The notes below the pieces were generated by a model, which did no database searches, was not told where the DNA came from, and saw only the letters and a list, made by a program, of their open reading frames with translations. From Candidatus Saccharicenans sp. (lineage in GTDB: Bacteria; Acidobacteriota; Aminicenantia; Aminicenantales; Saccharicenantaceae): a DNA stretch of 10,444 bases. Made by a program: the position numbers and the translations under genes. This document shows, piece after piece, positions 1-7,479 of this stretch. The first letter of the stretch is position 1. Every line of letters begins with the position of its first letter. The DNA lies in the NCBI GenBank assembly GCA_024653405.1, contig JANLGB010000061.1, positions 1-10,444 of the forward strand, given 5' to 3'.

Positions 1-391
1 CTTCCTTCTTAATGCCCATGACATCCATGCTCATCTGACAGGCAATTAATCTGACACCCAGGTCTTTGGCCATTTCCATTAGTTCTCCTAAAGAGGCAAC
101 TTTTGCTTTTTTCATCCAGGATTTCATCATGGAAGTGGCGGCTGCAGTCATACCGGGGAGCATAGCCACAATGTTAGGAATCTTGACCGGCATGGCTGGG
201 TTGGCTAAAGGAGAAACCTTAAGTTTGTCAATTTTCCCTTTCTTCAGCACCTCCAGGCCATAAAAGGCAAAATAGACCGCGGTTTCCATTTCCATGGCTG
301 CCCCGGCGGTAGCCAGGACAAAGGCCGCAAAGGCAACATCCAGGCTGCCATGGATACAAATGATGGCTAATCTTTTCTTTTCTTCGGACAT
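1..391 (-). CDS. DsrE/DsrF/DrsH-like family protein, 3' end cut off by window edge
   Basis: I read 130 residues from ATG 391 to the window edge, so the C-terminus is missing; relatives are about 160 residues, suggesting some 30 are lost. The protein starts MSEEKKRLAIICIHGSL, a beta strand and loop typical of the DsrE fold. A second strand carries Cys118 in the motif ACQMSMDVMGI, which is characteristic of the DsrE/DrsH-like group often annotated as peroxiredoxin-family or sulfur-reduction protein. In this family the cysteine is thought to accept or carry sulfur as a persulfide in the cytoplasm. An AGGAGG site (400-405) lies 8 nt before the ATG and supports the start. It follows the TusA-family gene by 66 nt on the same strand, so the two are likely co-transcribed, and TusA-DsrE pairing is a known theme in sulfur-relay systems. 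The actual sulfur donor or acceptor cannot be told from the sequence. Confidence 0.88.
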   Translation of the reverse strand, partial: MSEEKKRLAIICIHGSLDVAFAAFVLATAGAAMEMETAVYFAFYGLEVLKKGKIDKLKVSPLANPAMPVKIPNIVAMLPGMTAAATSMMKSWMKKAKVASLGELMEMAKDLGVRLIACQMSMDVMGIKKE

Positions 392-457
392 TATTTATTC
401 CTCCTAATCAATTTGTTTTAAAGATAATTATTCTCATAGAAGCTTGTTGGCAGGAAA

Positions 458-697
458 TTACTTTGCCTTCCGGATGTAGAAAATGTACTTGTCGCCTTCT
501 TGCTCATGTTTTAGCAGCTCATGCCCAGTTTTGCCAACCCAGGCCTGCACATCACTGACTGAGCCGGGGTCAGTGGCAATCATCTTCAATATTTGACCAA
601 CCTGCATCCCGTCAATGGCTTTTTTGGTCTTGATGATGGGCATGGGGCAGGCCAGGCCGCTGTTATCAAGGGTGGCATCCGGTATAAATTCAGTCAT
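458..697 (-). CDS. TusA/SirA/YedF-family sulfur carrier protein
   Basis: This complete 79-residue protein has the usual length of TusA-family proteins (about 75-85). The signature is GLACPMPIIKTKKAI, residues 14-28, with Cys17 in the CPMP motif as the sulfur-carrying residue. The second half (GQILKMIATDPGSVSDVQAW) fits the two-layer alpha/beta fold with its conserved Asp-Pro turn. Members pass persulfide sulfur between partners in tRNA thiolation, molybdenum cofactor work or dissimilatory sulfur metabolism. An AGGAGG site (704-709) sits 6 nt before ATG 697. The gene precedes the DsrE-family gene in the same direction, so I infer a two-gene sulfur-relay operon. Whether it is TusA proper or one of the many paralogues (YedF-like) cannot be decided here, so I give no symbol. 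Confidence 0.93.
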   Translation of the reverse strand: MTEFIPDATLDNSGLACPMPIIKTKKAIDGMQVGQILKMIATDPGSVSDVQAWVGKTGHELLKHEQEGDKYIFYIRKAK

Positions 698-868
698 GGT
701 AAACCTCCTAGTGAAATTTATTTATGAGAAAATTGCGGGCGAAAAGAGCTGCCGGGGCAACCGGGCCCAAACAATAATCCCTGCTCTGAGGAAAATGCGG
801 AACGGCCAGAGACAGAGGTTGGAGAAGAACTGACAGGTGGTAGCTTGGGGTTGTAATTGATAAACAGT

Positions 869-880
869 CCGAAATTTCGG
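869..880. promoter_or_regulatory. 12-bp perfect palindrome in the leader of the TusA/DsrE unit
   Basis: The sequence CCGAAATTTCGG is perfectly self-complementary and lies about 15-27 nt downstream of the start point expected from the candidate promoter at 903-931. A palindrome just past a transcription start is a common place for a dimeric repressor operator. No regulator is encoded in the window and the symmetry does not extend beyond 12 bp, so the operator role is only an inference. Confidence 0.3.
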
Positions 881-902
881 CTGCTGCCATCATAACACTT
901 CC

Positions 903-931
903 ATTATCCTACTATTCCGATAAAAATACAA
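903..931 (-). promoter_or_regulatory. Candidate sigma-70-like promoter for the TusA/DsrE unit
   Basis: On the minus strand, TTGTAT (926-931) and GATAAT (903-908) are separated by exactly 17 nt. The -10 box matches the consensus at 5 of 6 positions and the -35 at 3 of 6. The expected start near 896 would leave a leader of about 200 nt before ATG 697, which is long. No riboswitch or clear attenuator could be recognised in that leader. Confidence 0.35.
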
Positions 932-1243
932 GGGATTGGGTCAGGATTTCTATTGCCTTCTATTTTGGGCCGCGGCTGCCTTCAGCCAGCATCGGAACCG
1001 GAAAAACTCGACCACATCCCCTGCCTTTCTATCTGAATAGGACCTCCCGCTATGATTCTAAATTAGGCTTTTATTCGGAGCCTGTCAAGAAGTCCATCGG
1101 CCCGGTGCCAGCCAGACTTAGAAAGAAAACATTTCAGGCCTGAGGGTAAACGGCTTGATTCTAAAAGTGAGTGGTTAAAGCTGGGAGAAAAGCCGGCTCC
1201 GGATAGTTTTCTCAGCGGGAGAGATTGCGGGTTATATTGTCCA
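932..1243. other. Intergenic stretch with no recognisable gene
   Basis: All frames are frequently interrupted. The one longer reading frame here (1063-1257, minus, 64 codons) has no ribosome site and no family resemblance. The stretch separates the minus-strand sulfur genes from the plus-strand decayed gene and may include its lost upstream region. I see no repeats, tRNA-like fold or attachment site. Confidence 0.5.
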
Positions 1244-1701
1244 ATGTCAGCCCCCAACTTTTGGCCTTTCGCCTTCTGGATATCATTTATACGCCTCTGA
1301 ATTTCTAAAGGCAGCTGAAAGCTAAAGCCCTGGTAGCAATTTTTCGCCAGTTCCTTATTATTACCTGATATGCAGATCGCATGGACTGGTCTTAAAGGCT
1401 TTCCTGCTAGCTAAAGGGTATGATAAAGGCGAGCTTAAGAAAAGGTTAGGACCTGATTTAGTAAAAATTTTGGAAGAAAGCCAGGAGATAGGCCTGAATG
1501 AGCTATTCTAAAGAGCCCGGAGGGCAAAAAAGAGTTTGGAAAAGCAAGAGCTTAAAAAGCAAATGAATACGATAAAAATCAAGCCTTAAATATTTTGATA
1601 TCATTAAATCGGCCAAAGGATATCAGGATAGACCCGACATAAAAAAATTGAAAAAATCCTCTCCCCGCCTTATCGCAAAGTTAGCAAAAATAGGTTATTA
1701 A
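1244..1701 (+). pseudogene. Decayed gene for a small HEPN-like helical protein
   Basis: A single protein can be pieced together across three frames. It appears to begin at ATG 1244 with MSAPNFWP, then shifts frame near 1268 and continues as SGYHLYASEFLKAAES. It meets an in-frame TAA at 1323-1325, then reads through PVPYYYLICRSHGLVLKAFL and LAKGYDKGELKKRLGPDL to a TAA at 1509-1511. A third piece in another frame reads KANEYDKNQAL (from 1556). After what looks like a one-base loss at about 1587 it continues KYFDIIKSAKGYQDRPDIKK to the stop at 1699-1701. The patterns LKAFLLAKG and L-x-x-DL-x-x-xLEE are what I know from HEPN-like small helical proteins, where the usual texts are close to 'ELxLKAFLLAKG' and 'LGHDL'. 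Here the Glu and His of those motifs are replaced (HGL, GPD). The decay itself is well supported; the family name is tentative. No ribosome site precedes the ATG. Confidence 0.6.
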
Positions 1702-1781
1702 CAGAAAAATTTGACTGATCCATAAAGCGAAGTCCGGGTAGACAATTATTGAATAAAAAATGCCAAAATATGATTCAAGGA

Positions 1782-1816
1782 AGGGCTTTTCTTGTCAGAA
1801 AAGTCTTCTGATTTTT
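1782..1816 (+). terminator. Weak candidate terminator downstream of the decayed gene
   Basis: Arms at 1782-1791 and 1798-1807 can form a 10-bp stem (two G-U pairs) with a 6-nt loop. The run of five T (1812-1816) starts 4 nt after the stem, which is further than ideal. It lies about 80 nt past the last stop of the decayed gene, so it may be that gene's old terminator. Confidence 0.33.
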
Positions 1817-1933
1817 CAGGCAAAGGCGAAAAACCGGCCGGTCTATCTGTTTACACTTGATCAGGCTTTGAAGATCCTGGCCCGGGCTAATAAAATAAAA
1901 CATACCGGAAAACATGCCGGCCCCAAAAAATAG

Positions 1934-1961
1934 TTGATATTTTCTCTTAAATCAAGATAAT
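1934..1961 (+). promoter_or_regulatory. Sigma-70-like promoter for the FadL-family gene
   Basis: TTGATA (1934-1939) and GATAAT (1956-1961) are spaced by 16 nt and each matches the consensus at 5 of 6 positions. The expected start near 1968 gives a short leader of about 22 nt, just enough for the AGGAGG site (1978-1983). The copies TTGATA (1934-1939) and TATCAA (1965-1970) form an inverted pair around the -10 region, which might matter for regulation but could be chance in AT-rich DNA. Confidence 0.6.
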
Positions 1962-1990
1962 ATTTATCAAATTTCAAAGGAGGTAAAGGA

Positions 1991-3310
1991 ATGAAGAGAA
2001 CGGTATGTATGCTGGGCATCATGGCTCTGCTGACTGCCAGCGCCACAGCTGGCATCCTGACCAACAACAACCAGAGTGCCACTTTCATCAGGCTCATGTC
2101 CCGTAATGCTTCTCTTGACATCGATGCTGTGTATTACAACCCGGCCGGGCTGGTCAAGTTGTCGGACGGTTTCCACCTATCGCTGCACAACCAGTTCATC
2201 ACTCAGGACAAGAAGATAATTAACGGCTTCCCGCTGCTCAACGACCCTAATTACCTGGGCGAAGTCCGGGTGCCATTTTTCCCCAACCTGTACGCAGTTT
2301 ACAAGAAGGGCAACCTGGCCATTTCCTTCGGCTTTGGTCCCAATGCTGGTGGTGGCACTGCCGATTTCAAGACCGGGCTGCCGTCGTTCGAAATTCCCTT
2401 TTCCACCCTGCCCGTCATAGTGACCAACATGGGTGTTCCCACCACCGCCTATGATCTCAACATCGCCTTCAAGGGCGAATCGGTCTTCCTGGGCTATCAG
2501 CTCAATTTCTCTTATGCCCTGAGCCCGAGCCTGGCCCTGGGTGTTGGAGCCCGCCTGATTCAGGCTACCAATAAATATGAAGGTTCTATCACCGATATTA
2601 TGATCAACCCCAACGGAACCTGGGTACCTGCCTATGATTTCTTCATGTCGATGGGTTATGCCGACTTTGCCGCCGCGGTCGCCGATAAAGAGGTTAACGC
2701 CAAACAGACCGGCACCGGCTTTACTCCTATCCTGAGCCTCTGCTTCACTCCCAGCGATTCTCTGGCCTTCAGCCTGAAGTATGAATTCAACACCAAGCTG
2801 GAACTGACTAACAAGACCACCGTTGATGACACCGGGCTTTTCCCCGATGGCGAAAAATTCAGGAACGATATCCCGGCCATCCTGTCCGCAGGCCTGCGCT
2901 ATGCCTTTTCCCCATCCTTCCGGAGCTTCCTGTCCTTTAGCTATTACTTTGATAAGAATGCCAAGAACCTTGGCTGGGAAGCTCTGATTAAAAAGAACAC
3001 TTACGAGCTTGGCCTGGGCCTGGAATATGACCTGAGCCGCCTGGTTACCTTAAGTGCCGGCTACTTGAGAACCCAGTTCGACCTGACCCCCGAATTCCAG
3101 AATGACATCAATCATGAACTCACCAGTGATTCGGTCGGCGGCGGTTTGAAATTAAATCTGACCAATAAACTCAGCCTGGAACTCGGCGCCCTTTATGTTT
3201 TCTATAAAAAATACGAAAAGCAGGATATGGATTTTCTATTCCCCGCTTATCCGGTTACCTTTAACAGAACTACTGTGGATGTGGCTGTCGGCATAAATTA
3301 TCGATTCTGA
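1991..3310 (+). CDS. FadL/OmpP1/TodX-family outer-membrane transport protein
   Basis: The 439-residue protein has a Sec signal peptide, MKRTVCMLGIMALLTASATA, with an AxA cleavage site after residue 20. The mature start contains SATFIRLMSRNAS and then DAVYYNPAGL, residues 45-54. The NPAG motif, with the preceding Ala/Ser-rich segment, is the hallmark of FadL-type proteins, whose N-terminal hatch plugs the barrel. The rest is a series of alternating amphipathic strands and the chain ends in YRF, the aromatic end recognised by the outer-membrane assembly machinery. The length fits the family (about 400-480). Members move hydrophobic molecules such as long-chain fatty acids or aromatic compounds across the outer membrane; the substrate here is unknown. 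The AGGAGG site is 7 nt before the ATG. The gene has its own promoter and strong terminator, so it is probably transcribed alone. Confidence 0.93.
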   Translation: MKRTVCMLGIMALLTASATAGILTNNNQSATFIRLMSRNASLDIDAVYYNPAGLVKLSDGFHLSLHNQFITQDKKIINGFPLLNDPNYLGEVRVPFFPNLYAVYKKGNLAISFGFGPNAGGGTADFKTGLPSFEIPFSTLPVIVTNMGVPTTAYDLNIAFKGESVFLGYQLNFSYALSPSLALGVGARLIQATNKYEGSITDIMINPNGTWVPAYDFFMSMGYADFAAAVADKEVNAKQTGTGFTPILSLCFTPSDSLAFSLKYEFNTKLELTNKTTVDDTGLFPDGEKFRNDIPAILSAGLRYAFSPSFRSFLSFSYYFDKNAKNLGWEALIKKNTYELGLGLEYDLSRLVTLSAGYLRTQFDLTPEFQNDINHELTSDSVGGGLKLNLTNKLSLELGALYVFYKKYEKQDMDFLFPAYPVTFNRTTVDVAVGINYRF

Positions 3311-3366
3311 GCTGGTGCTGGATTAGCCAGCGCTGTACTCCTGCTATCGTTTAAGACAGATTTAAA

Positions 3367-3405
3367 CCCCTGCCTCCTGAACAAAGGGGGCAGGGGATTT
3401 TTTTT
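3367..3405 (+). terminator. Strong intrinsic terminator after the FadL-family gene
   Basis: An 11-bp GC-rich stem (3367-3377 with 3386-3396, one G-U pair) closes an 8-nt loop and is followed after one A by eight T (3398-3405). It begins 56 nt after the FadL-family stop codon and separates that unit from the hydrolase gene. Confidence 0.92.
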
Positions 3406-3650
3406 CCGGGCGGCAGCGGTCAATGGAAGGAGCCGGGGAAAGTTTCTGGTTTCGCCTGAATCCTGAAATCCCGGCTTCAGTTTGAAAAATAAAGCCGTAA
3501 GATTTAATATAAGTTGAAGCACAATTCTTTCCCTGGCCTCGGATAAAGTTTGGAATTTTCGGACCGCCCGGAAGAAAGCCGGACAGGAATTGGAGACGGA
3601 AAACCTTAAGCAGGGCTTACCCGCCTGGGTCAATAATTTCTGTAATTCAT
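3406..3650. other. Intergenic region between terminator and hydrolase gene
   Basis: This stretch holds the candidate hydrolase promoter and about 150 nt of leader. The minus-strand reading frame that covers it (3298-3699, 133 codons) overlaps the ends of both flanking genes and the terminator, has no ribosome site and is rich in low-information sequence, so I do not call it. No RNA gene or repeat is visible. Confidence 0.5.
3482..3510 (+). promoter_or_regulatory. Candidate sigma-70-like promoter for the alpha/beta hydrolase
   Basis: TTGAAA (3482-3487, 5 of 6 consensus) and TAATAT (3505-3510, 4 of 6) are 17 nt apart. The start would be near 3517, leaving a leader of about 150 nt. It lies after the strong terminator, so the hydrolase would not need read-through from the FadL-family gene. 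Confidence 0.45.
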
Positions 3651-3667
3651 GGAGGTTATAAAAGAGG

Positions 3668-5047
3668 ATGACCAAAGGCCTGGCCAGCAAACGGAACATT
3701 CTGGCGGTGATTATGCTATTCGGTTTCCTGGCCTGGAGCCTTCAATCATCCGGCCAGGAGAAGCTCGATGTTGGTCAGCTGGAGCTCAGAGCCAGGGAGC
3801 TCATAGAAAACCTCCGCCAGGACAATTACCAAGCAGCCGGCCAGTATTTTGACCAGACCATGAAGAAGCAGGCTACCCCGCCCACTCTCAAAATGATCTG
3901 GGAGGGCCTTCAAGCCCGGACTGGTGCTCTTAAAGAGATCAAGGGCTTCAGGCATGAGGCCCAGGGGCCATATGATTTTATCTATGTAACCGGTGTCTTT
4001 GAAAAACAGACCCTGGATTTGCGAGTGGTCTTCAACAAGCAAGCGGAAATCGCCGGTTTCAGCTTTGTTCCCCATCTGGAGGTAAAAGAAAGCCCTCCGC
4101 CGTCCTACGCCCGGCCGGAGTTGTTTCAGGAAGCAGAAGTCCAGGTTAGGACCGGAGACTGGATTCTCCCTGGAACTTTGACCAGACCGCAAGGTACGGG
4201 TCCTTTCCCGGCAGTGGTTCTGGTTCATGGTTCCGGCCCGAACGACCAGGACGAAACCATCGGCCCCAACAAGCCATTCCGGGACATAGCCTGGGGTCTG
4301 GCCTCCAAAGGAATTGCGGTTTTAAGGTACGACAAGCGAACCAAAGTTTATGAACAGAAACTGAGCTCAGACCGCCAGAGGCTGGCCTCTTTCACCGTAA
4401 ATGAGGAGACTATCGCTGATGCGGTTTCGGCCGTGGCTCTGCTCAGGCAGACAGAGGGAGTTGACCCGGACCGAATTTTTGTCCTGGGCCACAGCCTGGG
4501 AGGAATGCTTATACCGCGGATTGCCCAAAAAGCCAAGACGGCTGCTGGATTTATCATCATGGCCGGTCTGACCAGGCCGCTGGAAGATACGATTCTGGAA
4601 CAGACGAGGTACTTGCTGGCCCTCCAGGGTCCGGCTACCGAAGAAAGTAAGAAAAAGCTGCAGGAGTTAGAAAGTGCCGTGACCAGGATTAAAGCCCTGA
4701 CCGAAGCTGATAAAAATTCCACTGAAATTTTAATCGGGGCCGCCCCCGCTTACTGGCTTGACCTCAGGGACTATCGGCCGGCCGAGGCCGCCAGAAAAAT
4801 CGAGCAACCGATTCTCATTTTGCAGGGACAAAGGGATTACCAGGTGACCGAGGTTGATTTCAAGGCCTGGAAGCAGGCGCTGGGCGACCGGCAGAACGTC
4901 ACCCTCAAACTCTACCCGGCCTGTAATCATCTGTTTATGGAAGGAAAAGGCCTGATCACTCCCGATGAATATCTTTACCGGGCCGGGAACGTCTCGGAAG
5001 AGGTGATCAACGATATCGCCAGCTGGATTTTGTCCAGTCGTAGATAA
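3668..5047 (+). CDS. Exported alpha/beta hydrolase with DUF3887-like N-terminal domain
   Basis: The 459-residue protein has a basic start and hydrophobic segment (residues 9-26) that should export it by the Sec route. Residues about 33-134 form a small domain with LELRARELIENLRQDNYQAA and QAEIAGFSFVP, resembling the DUF3887 domain found in front of some peptidase-like or esterase-like hydrolases. The hydrolase fold follows from about 155. HGSG (187-190) fits the oxyanion loop, Ser276 sits in the nucleophile elbow GHSLGG, Asp390 is in ILQGQRD and His421 in ACNHLF, giving a complete Ser-Asp-His triad. The enzyme is therefore probably active on an ester or peptide bond outside the cytoplasm, with an unknown substrate. 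GGAGG (3651-3655) is 12 nt before ATG 3668, a longish gap; GAGG directly touches the ATG. The signal peptide supports this start. It converges on the GWxTD gene with a 177-nt gap that shows no clear terminator. Confidence 0.9.
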   Translation: MTKGLASKRNILAVIMLFGFLAWSLQSSGQEKLDVGQLELRARELIENLRQDNYQAAGQYFDQTMKKQATPPTLKMIWEGLQARTGALKEIKGFRHEAQGPYDFIYVTGVFEKQTLDLRVVFNKQAEIAGFSFVPHLEVKESPPPSYARPELFQEAEVQVRTGDWILPGTLTRPQGTGPFPAVVLVHGSGPNDQDETIGPNKPFRDIAWGLASKGIAVLRYDKRTKVYEQKLSSDRQRLASFTVNEETIADAVSAVALLRQTEGVDPDRIFVLGHSLGGMLIPRIAQKAKTAAGFIIMAGLTRPLEDTILEQTRYLLALQGPATEESKKKLQELESAVTRIKALTEADKNSTEILIGAAPAYWLDLRDYRPAEAARKIEQPILILQGQRDYQVTEVDFKAWKQALGDRQNVTLKLYPACNHLFMEGKGLITPDEYLYRAGNVSEEVINDIASWILSSRR

Positions 5048-5224
5048 TATCTAACCCAAGCGGTCCTGTTTTCCCTTATTCAAAGTAGAAAAGAAGTAGA
5101 GAATTAGAATGGCGCCATCTCGGCTTGAGGATAAAAGAGGCTGGAATTTATGGAACTGGACTTTTGTGGCAACCAGATATCGGACTCCTCCCGGAAGCGG
5201 GATAGCTACTATTGCTTCTGCTCC

Positions 5225-7306
5225 CTACCTTTTATCCAGTTCTGACAGTAACTTTCTGATTTCGGGTTGTTCCGGGTTGAGACGCAACGAAGCTTCCAGA
5301 GCCTGTCGGGCCTTTTCTTTCTGCCCGGTCTGAATATAAACCCGACCCAAGGCATTCAGAGCCCGAGTATCGCTGTCGTAAATCTGGACCGCTTGCAGCA
5401 GCTCTTCCTGGGCCCGTCCGGTATCTTTTTTCCCGAGCAAGGCCAGGCCGCGGAACAGGTGGTAATCGAACGCCTGGTTGCTGTCGGCCTTTAGTCCCTC
5501 GACCATTTCCAGCACCCGGTCAAACTGCCCGGTCTTGACCAGGAACTGACAGTAATCCTTTAACCCGTCCTGGAATTGCGGATTTTGCCTGAAAGCCTGT
5601 TCGTAGTAGTAGCTGGCCTTCTCCAGCTGTTCCTGTTTGTCGTACTGGCTGGCCAGCATGTAATAATAATAGAAGAGGTTTTTCAGGTTGAAGCTCTTGG
5701 CCTGGACGATGGGGTGCCCGATGAGCTTTTCCTGGGAAATGATAAAAGTGCCCCTCTTCTGGTCCAGGACCTTGCCCGAACCGTCCAGCAGGCTGAGGTT
5801 GAGCTCATAGTAGTCGGGCACAAAATCCCTGACCGGAATTTCCCTCAAGTAATTGTTAATCCGGCTGAAATCCTTCTCGTTTAGCTTGATCTCCATGGTC
5901 TTGGTTAGCTGGTTATTCGGTCCCAGTCCCTTGAACTCCAGCTTGATTTTTCCGCTCTGCCTGAGATTTTCGCTCAGGTTGATAACGTTAACACTCACTG
6001 CCAGCAGCTCGGAAGCGGAGATGGTGTTCTTCGGGTCAACCAGGATTTTGGTTTCAGCCACCTTGAATGGCAGGTGCTGGTTCCTGTCAAATTTTTCTGT
6101 CCGGTAACCGACCACCAGCCCGGCCAGCCGGGGCTGGTCTCCCGGCTCGGCCACCTCGATCTGCCTTTCCAGGATGGTGAATTCCTTGGAGACCGGGTTC
6201 CGCAGGAGGACCGTTAGCTCGTAGGAACCTTCCGCGGCCGGGAAGGAATCCTCAATGGCCAGGCCGTTGCCTTTGATGCGGCCCAGCTCCGATTCCTGGA
6301 AATAGACAGACATGTTCCGGTTGTACTGAAAAATTATCTTATCCTTGGAGCGGAGGCTAACGTCCATCTGGAAGGGAACGTAGTACTGACTCCTTGGTTC
6401 ATAATAATCCACCGAGAGGCTCTTGGGAGCCACAGAGAAATGAACAAAATTCAGTCCGGTGGTCGGGTCCGGAATGACCTCAACCATGGACTCGGAATCC
6501 ACAAAATTGGTCAGATACTCGGTCGAGACCACTCCCTTGTAGTTCAAAAAATGAGTGGCGTAGGAAGGATTGATGTCTTTTTTGGGGGAGTTCAGGATAT
6601 CGGCCAGGATCAGGTTATAGCGCGGGGAGGGCGAGTAATCATAAGAGAATTCGCCCGGGATCAAGGAGACGGCGGTATTGGCCAGGGTGGGAGCAATCTC
6701 CATAATTTTGTCATACAGTTCCTCATAGGTCAGGCCGTCCAGGCCTCGTTTATCCTGGAGCAGGCTGGCCGGACCGTCGATCAGTGGGTCGTACAGCTTG
6801 TATTCTATGCTTCCGTGTCTCTGGAAAAAGATAAAGATGAAAACCGGGGGCAATCCTTTGTTTGGGTCTCCATGGTAGGTCCAGGCCTGGCAGGGAACGA
6901 TACCGTTGACCCCCTCAAATCGTTCGATGCTTTCGGGCGGGCCCAGGATCATATAGATGCGGCCCATATCCGTCTGCCAGCCTTCCCTGGTTGAGCCCCT
7001 TCTGAAAGTCTTATTGACGTAATTAAATCTCTTGATGATTTCTTCTTTGTACTCATTCTCAGGGGTGCCGGGTGTCGGGTCCCGCATCTTCCAGAAGGTT
7101 TCGATGAACAGGTCTCTTTCCCGGTCATTGTTAAGCTTGAAAAAGACATCTTTTTCCTGCGGCAGGATGATGTAACTGACCAGTTTTAGCCAGTCCTGGT
7201 ACTTGGGATTAAGTCCCTTGATGATATCCGACTCCTTGTCTCTGGCAGAAGTGGTGGCCAGCAGGAGTACCAAGGCCAGCAGAAATAATCCTAATTTTTT
7301 CATCAT
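5225..7306 (-). CDS. GWxTD domain-containing protein with C-terminal TPR repeats
   Basis: The 693-residue protein begins with a signal peptide (residues 1-21, cleavage likely after TSA). Residues about 34-175 form the GWxTD domain: LVSYIILPQEKDVFFKL, FWKMRDPTPGTPENEY, and the namesake GWQTD at 109-113 followed by MGRIYMILGPP. The middle (about 280-530) is predicted beta-rich and carries no motif I recognise. Residues about 543-680 hold three to four tetratricopeptide repeats, for example YYYEQAFRQNPQF and ALGRVYIQTGQKEKARQALE. The biochemical role of GWxTD proteins is unknown; the signal and TPRs suggest an envelope scaffold that binds other proteins. Tandem ATGATG codons start the gene, with a GGGG stretch (7313-7316) 6 nt upstream as a weak ribosome site. 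It stops with TAG, which shows that TAG is a working stop codon here. It follows the TPR lipoprotein gene by 173 nt. Confidence 0.92.
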   Translation of the reverse strand: MMKKLGLFLLALVLLLATTSARDKESDIIKGLNPKYQDWLKLVSYIILPQEKDVFFKLNNDRERDLFIETFWKMRDPTPGTPENEYKEEIIKRFNYVNKTFRRGSTREGWQTDMGRIYMILGPPESIERFEGVNGIVPCQAWTYHGDPNKGLPPVFIFIFFQRHGSIEYKLYDPLIDGPASLLQDKRGLDGLTYEELYDKIMEIAPTLANTAVSLIPGEFSYDYSPSPRYNLILADILNSPKKDINPSYATHFLNYKGVVSTEYLTNFVDSESMVEVIPDPTTGLNFVHFSVAPKSLSVDYYEPRSQYYVPFQMDVSLRSKDKIIFQYNRNMSVYFQESELGRIKGNGLAIEDSFPAAEGSYELTVLLRNPVSKEFTILERQIEVAEPGDQPRLAGLVVGYRTEKFDRNQHLPFKVAETKILVDPKNTISASELLAVSVNVINLSENLRQSGKIKLEFKGLGPNNQLTKTMEIKLNEKDFSRINNYLREIPVRDFVPDYYELNLSLLDGSGKVLDQKRGTFIISQEKLIGHPIVQAKSFNLKNLFYYYYMLASQYDKQEQLEKASYYYEQAFRQNPQFQDGLKDYCQFLVKTGQFDRVLEMVEGLKADSNQAFDYHLFRGLALLGKKDTGRAQEELLQAVQIYDSDTRALNALGRVYIQTGQKEKARQALEASLRLNPEQPEIRKLLSELDKR

Positions 7307-7361
7307 ATTTTTTCCCCGTCAGCCTGAAACTTTTTCATCGGATAGCCTCAAAGGCATCTAA

Positions 7362-7390
7362 ATGCTAAACCAAGGGGCGGTTACTGTCAA
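7362..7390 (-). promoter_or_regulatory. Sigma-70-like promoter for the GWxTD gene
   Basis: A perfect TTGACA -35 box (7385-7390) and TAGCAT (7362-7367, 4 of 6) are separated by 17 nt on the minus strand. The expected start near 7354 gives a leader of about 48 nt before ATG 7306. This suggests the GWxTD gene can be transcribed independently of the TPR lipoprotein gene upstream. Confidence 0.6.
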
Positions 7391-7479
7391 GAAATCTCAC
7401 CCTGGCTGCCTGGCATAAACAACATAAATAATAAGTTATCGCTCAATAGAACCAGGCTCAGGGCAAAAAGTTGCCTGCC

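Noticed and set aside
708..893. 61-codon minus-strand reading frame whose TAG overlaps the TusA-family ribosome site and whose start lies next to the candidate transcription start
   Set aside because: It could be imagined as a leader peptide, but it shows no protein family or regulatory repeat of codons, and its ribosome site would lie at or before the predicted transcript start.
1904..1922. Short CCGG-CCGG inverted pair followed by an A run upstream of the FadL promoter
   Set aside because: Only four base pairs and a self-palindromic arm; too weak for a terminator on the minus strand.
1760..1933. 57-codon plus-strand reading frame ending just before the FadL-gene promoter, starting MPKYDSRKGFSCQKS
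   Set aside because: It has no ribosome site, no family resemblance, and contains a hairpin candidate; it may be chance or another relic of the decayed region.
3298..3699. 133-codon minus-strand reading frame across the FadL-hydrolase gap
   Set aside because: It overlaps both real genes and the strong terminator, lacks a ribosome site and has no recognisable protein features.
3649..3852. Alternative ATG at 3649 upstream of the hydrolase start
   Set aside because: It is in a different frame and overlaps the GGAGG ribosome site; the frame from 3668 gives a signal peptide and complete hydrolase.
5109..5333. 74-codon plus-strand reading frame in the convergent gap
   Set aside because: It runs into the 3' end of the GWxTD gene on the other strand, has no ribosome site and no recognisable motif.
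6440..6994. 184-codon plus-strand reading frame inside the GWxTD gene
   Set aside because: It is the antisense shadow of a well-supported coding sequence with signal peptide and known domain.
7451..7475. Small GGCAA-TTGCC hairpin after the TPR lipoprotein gene
   Set aside because: The stem is only 5 bp and no T run follows in the direction of transcription, so it is not supported as a terminator.
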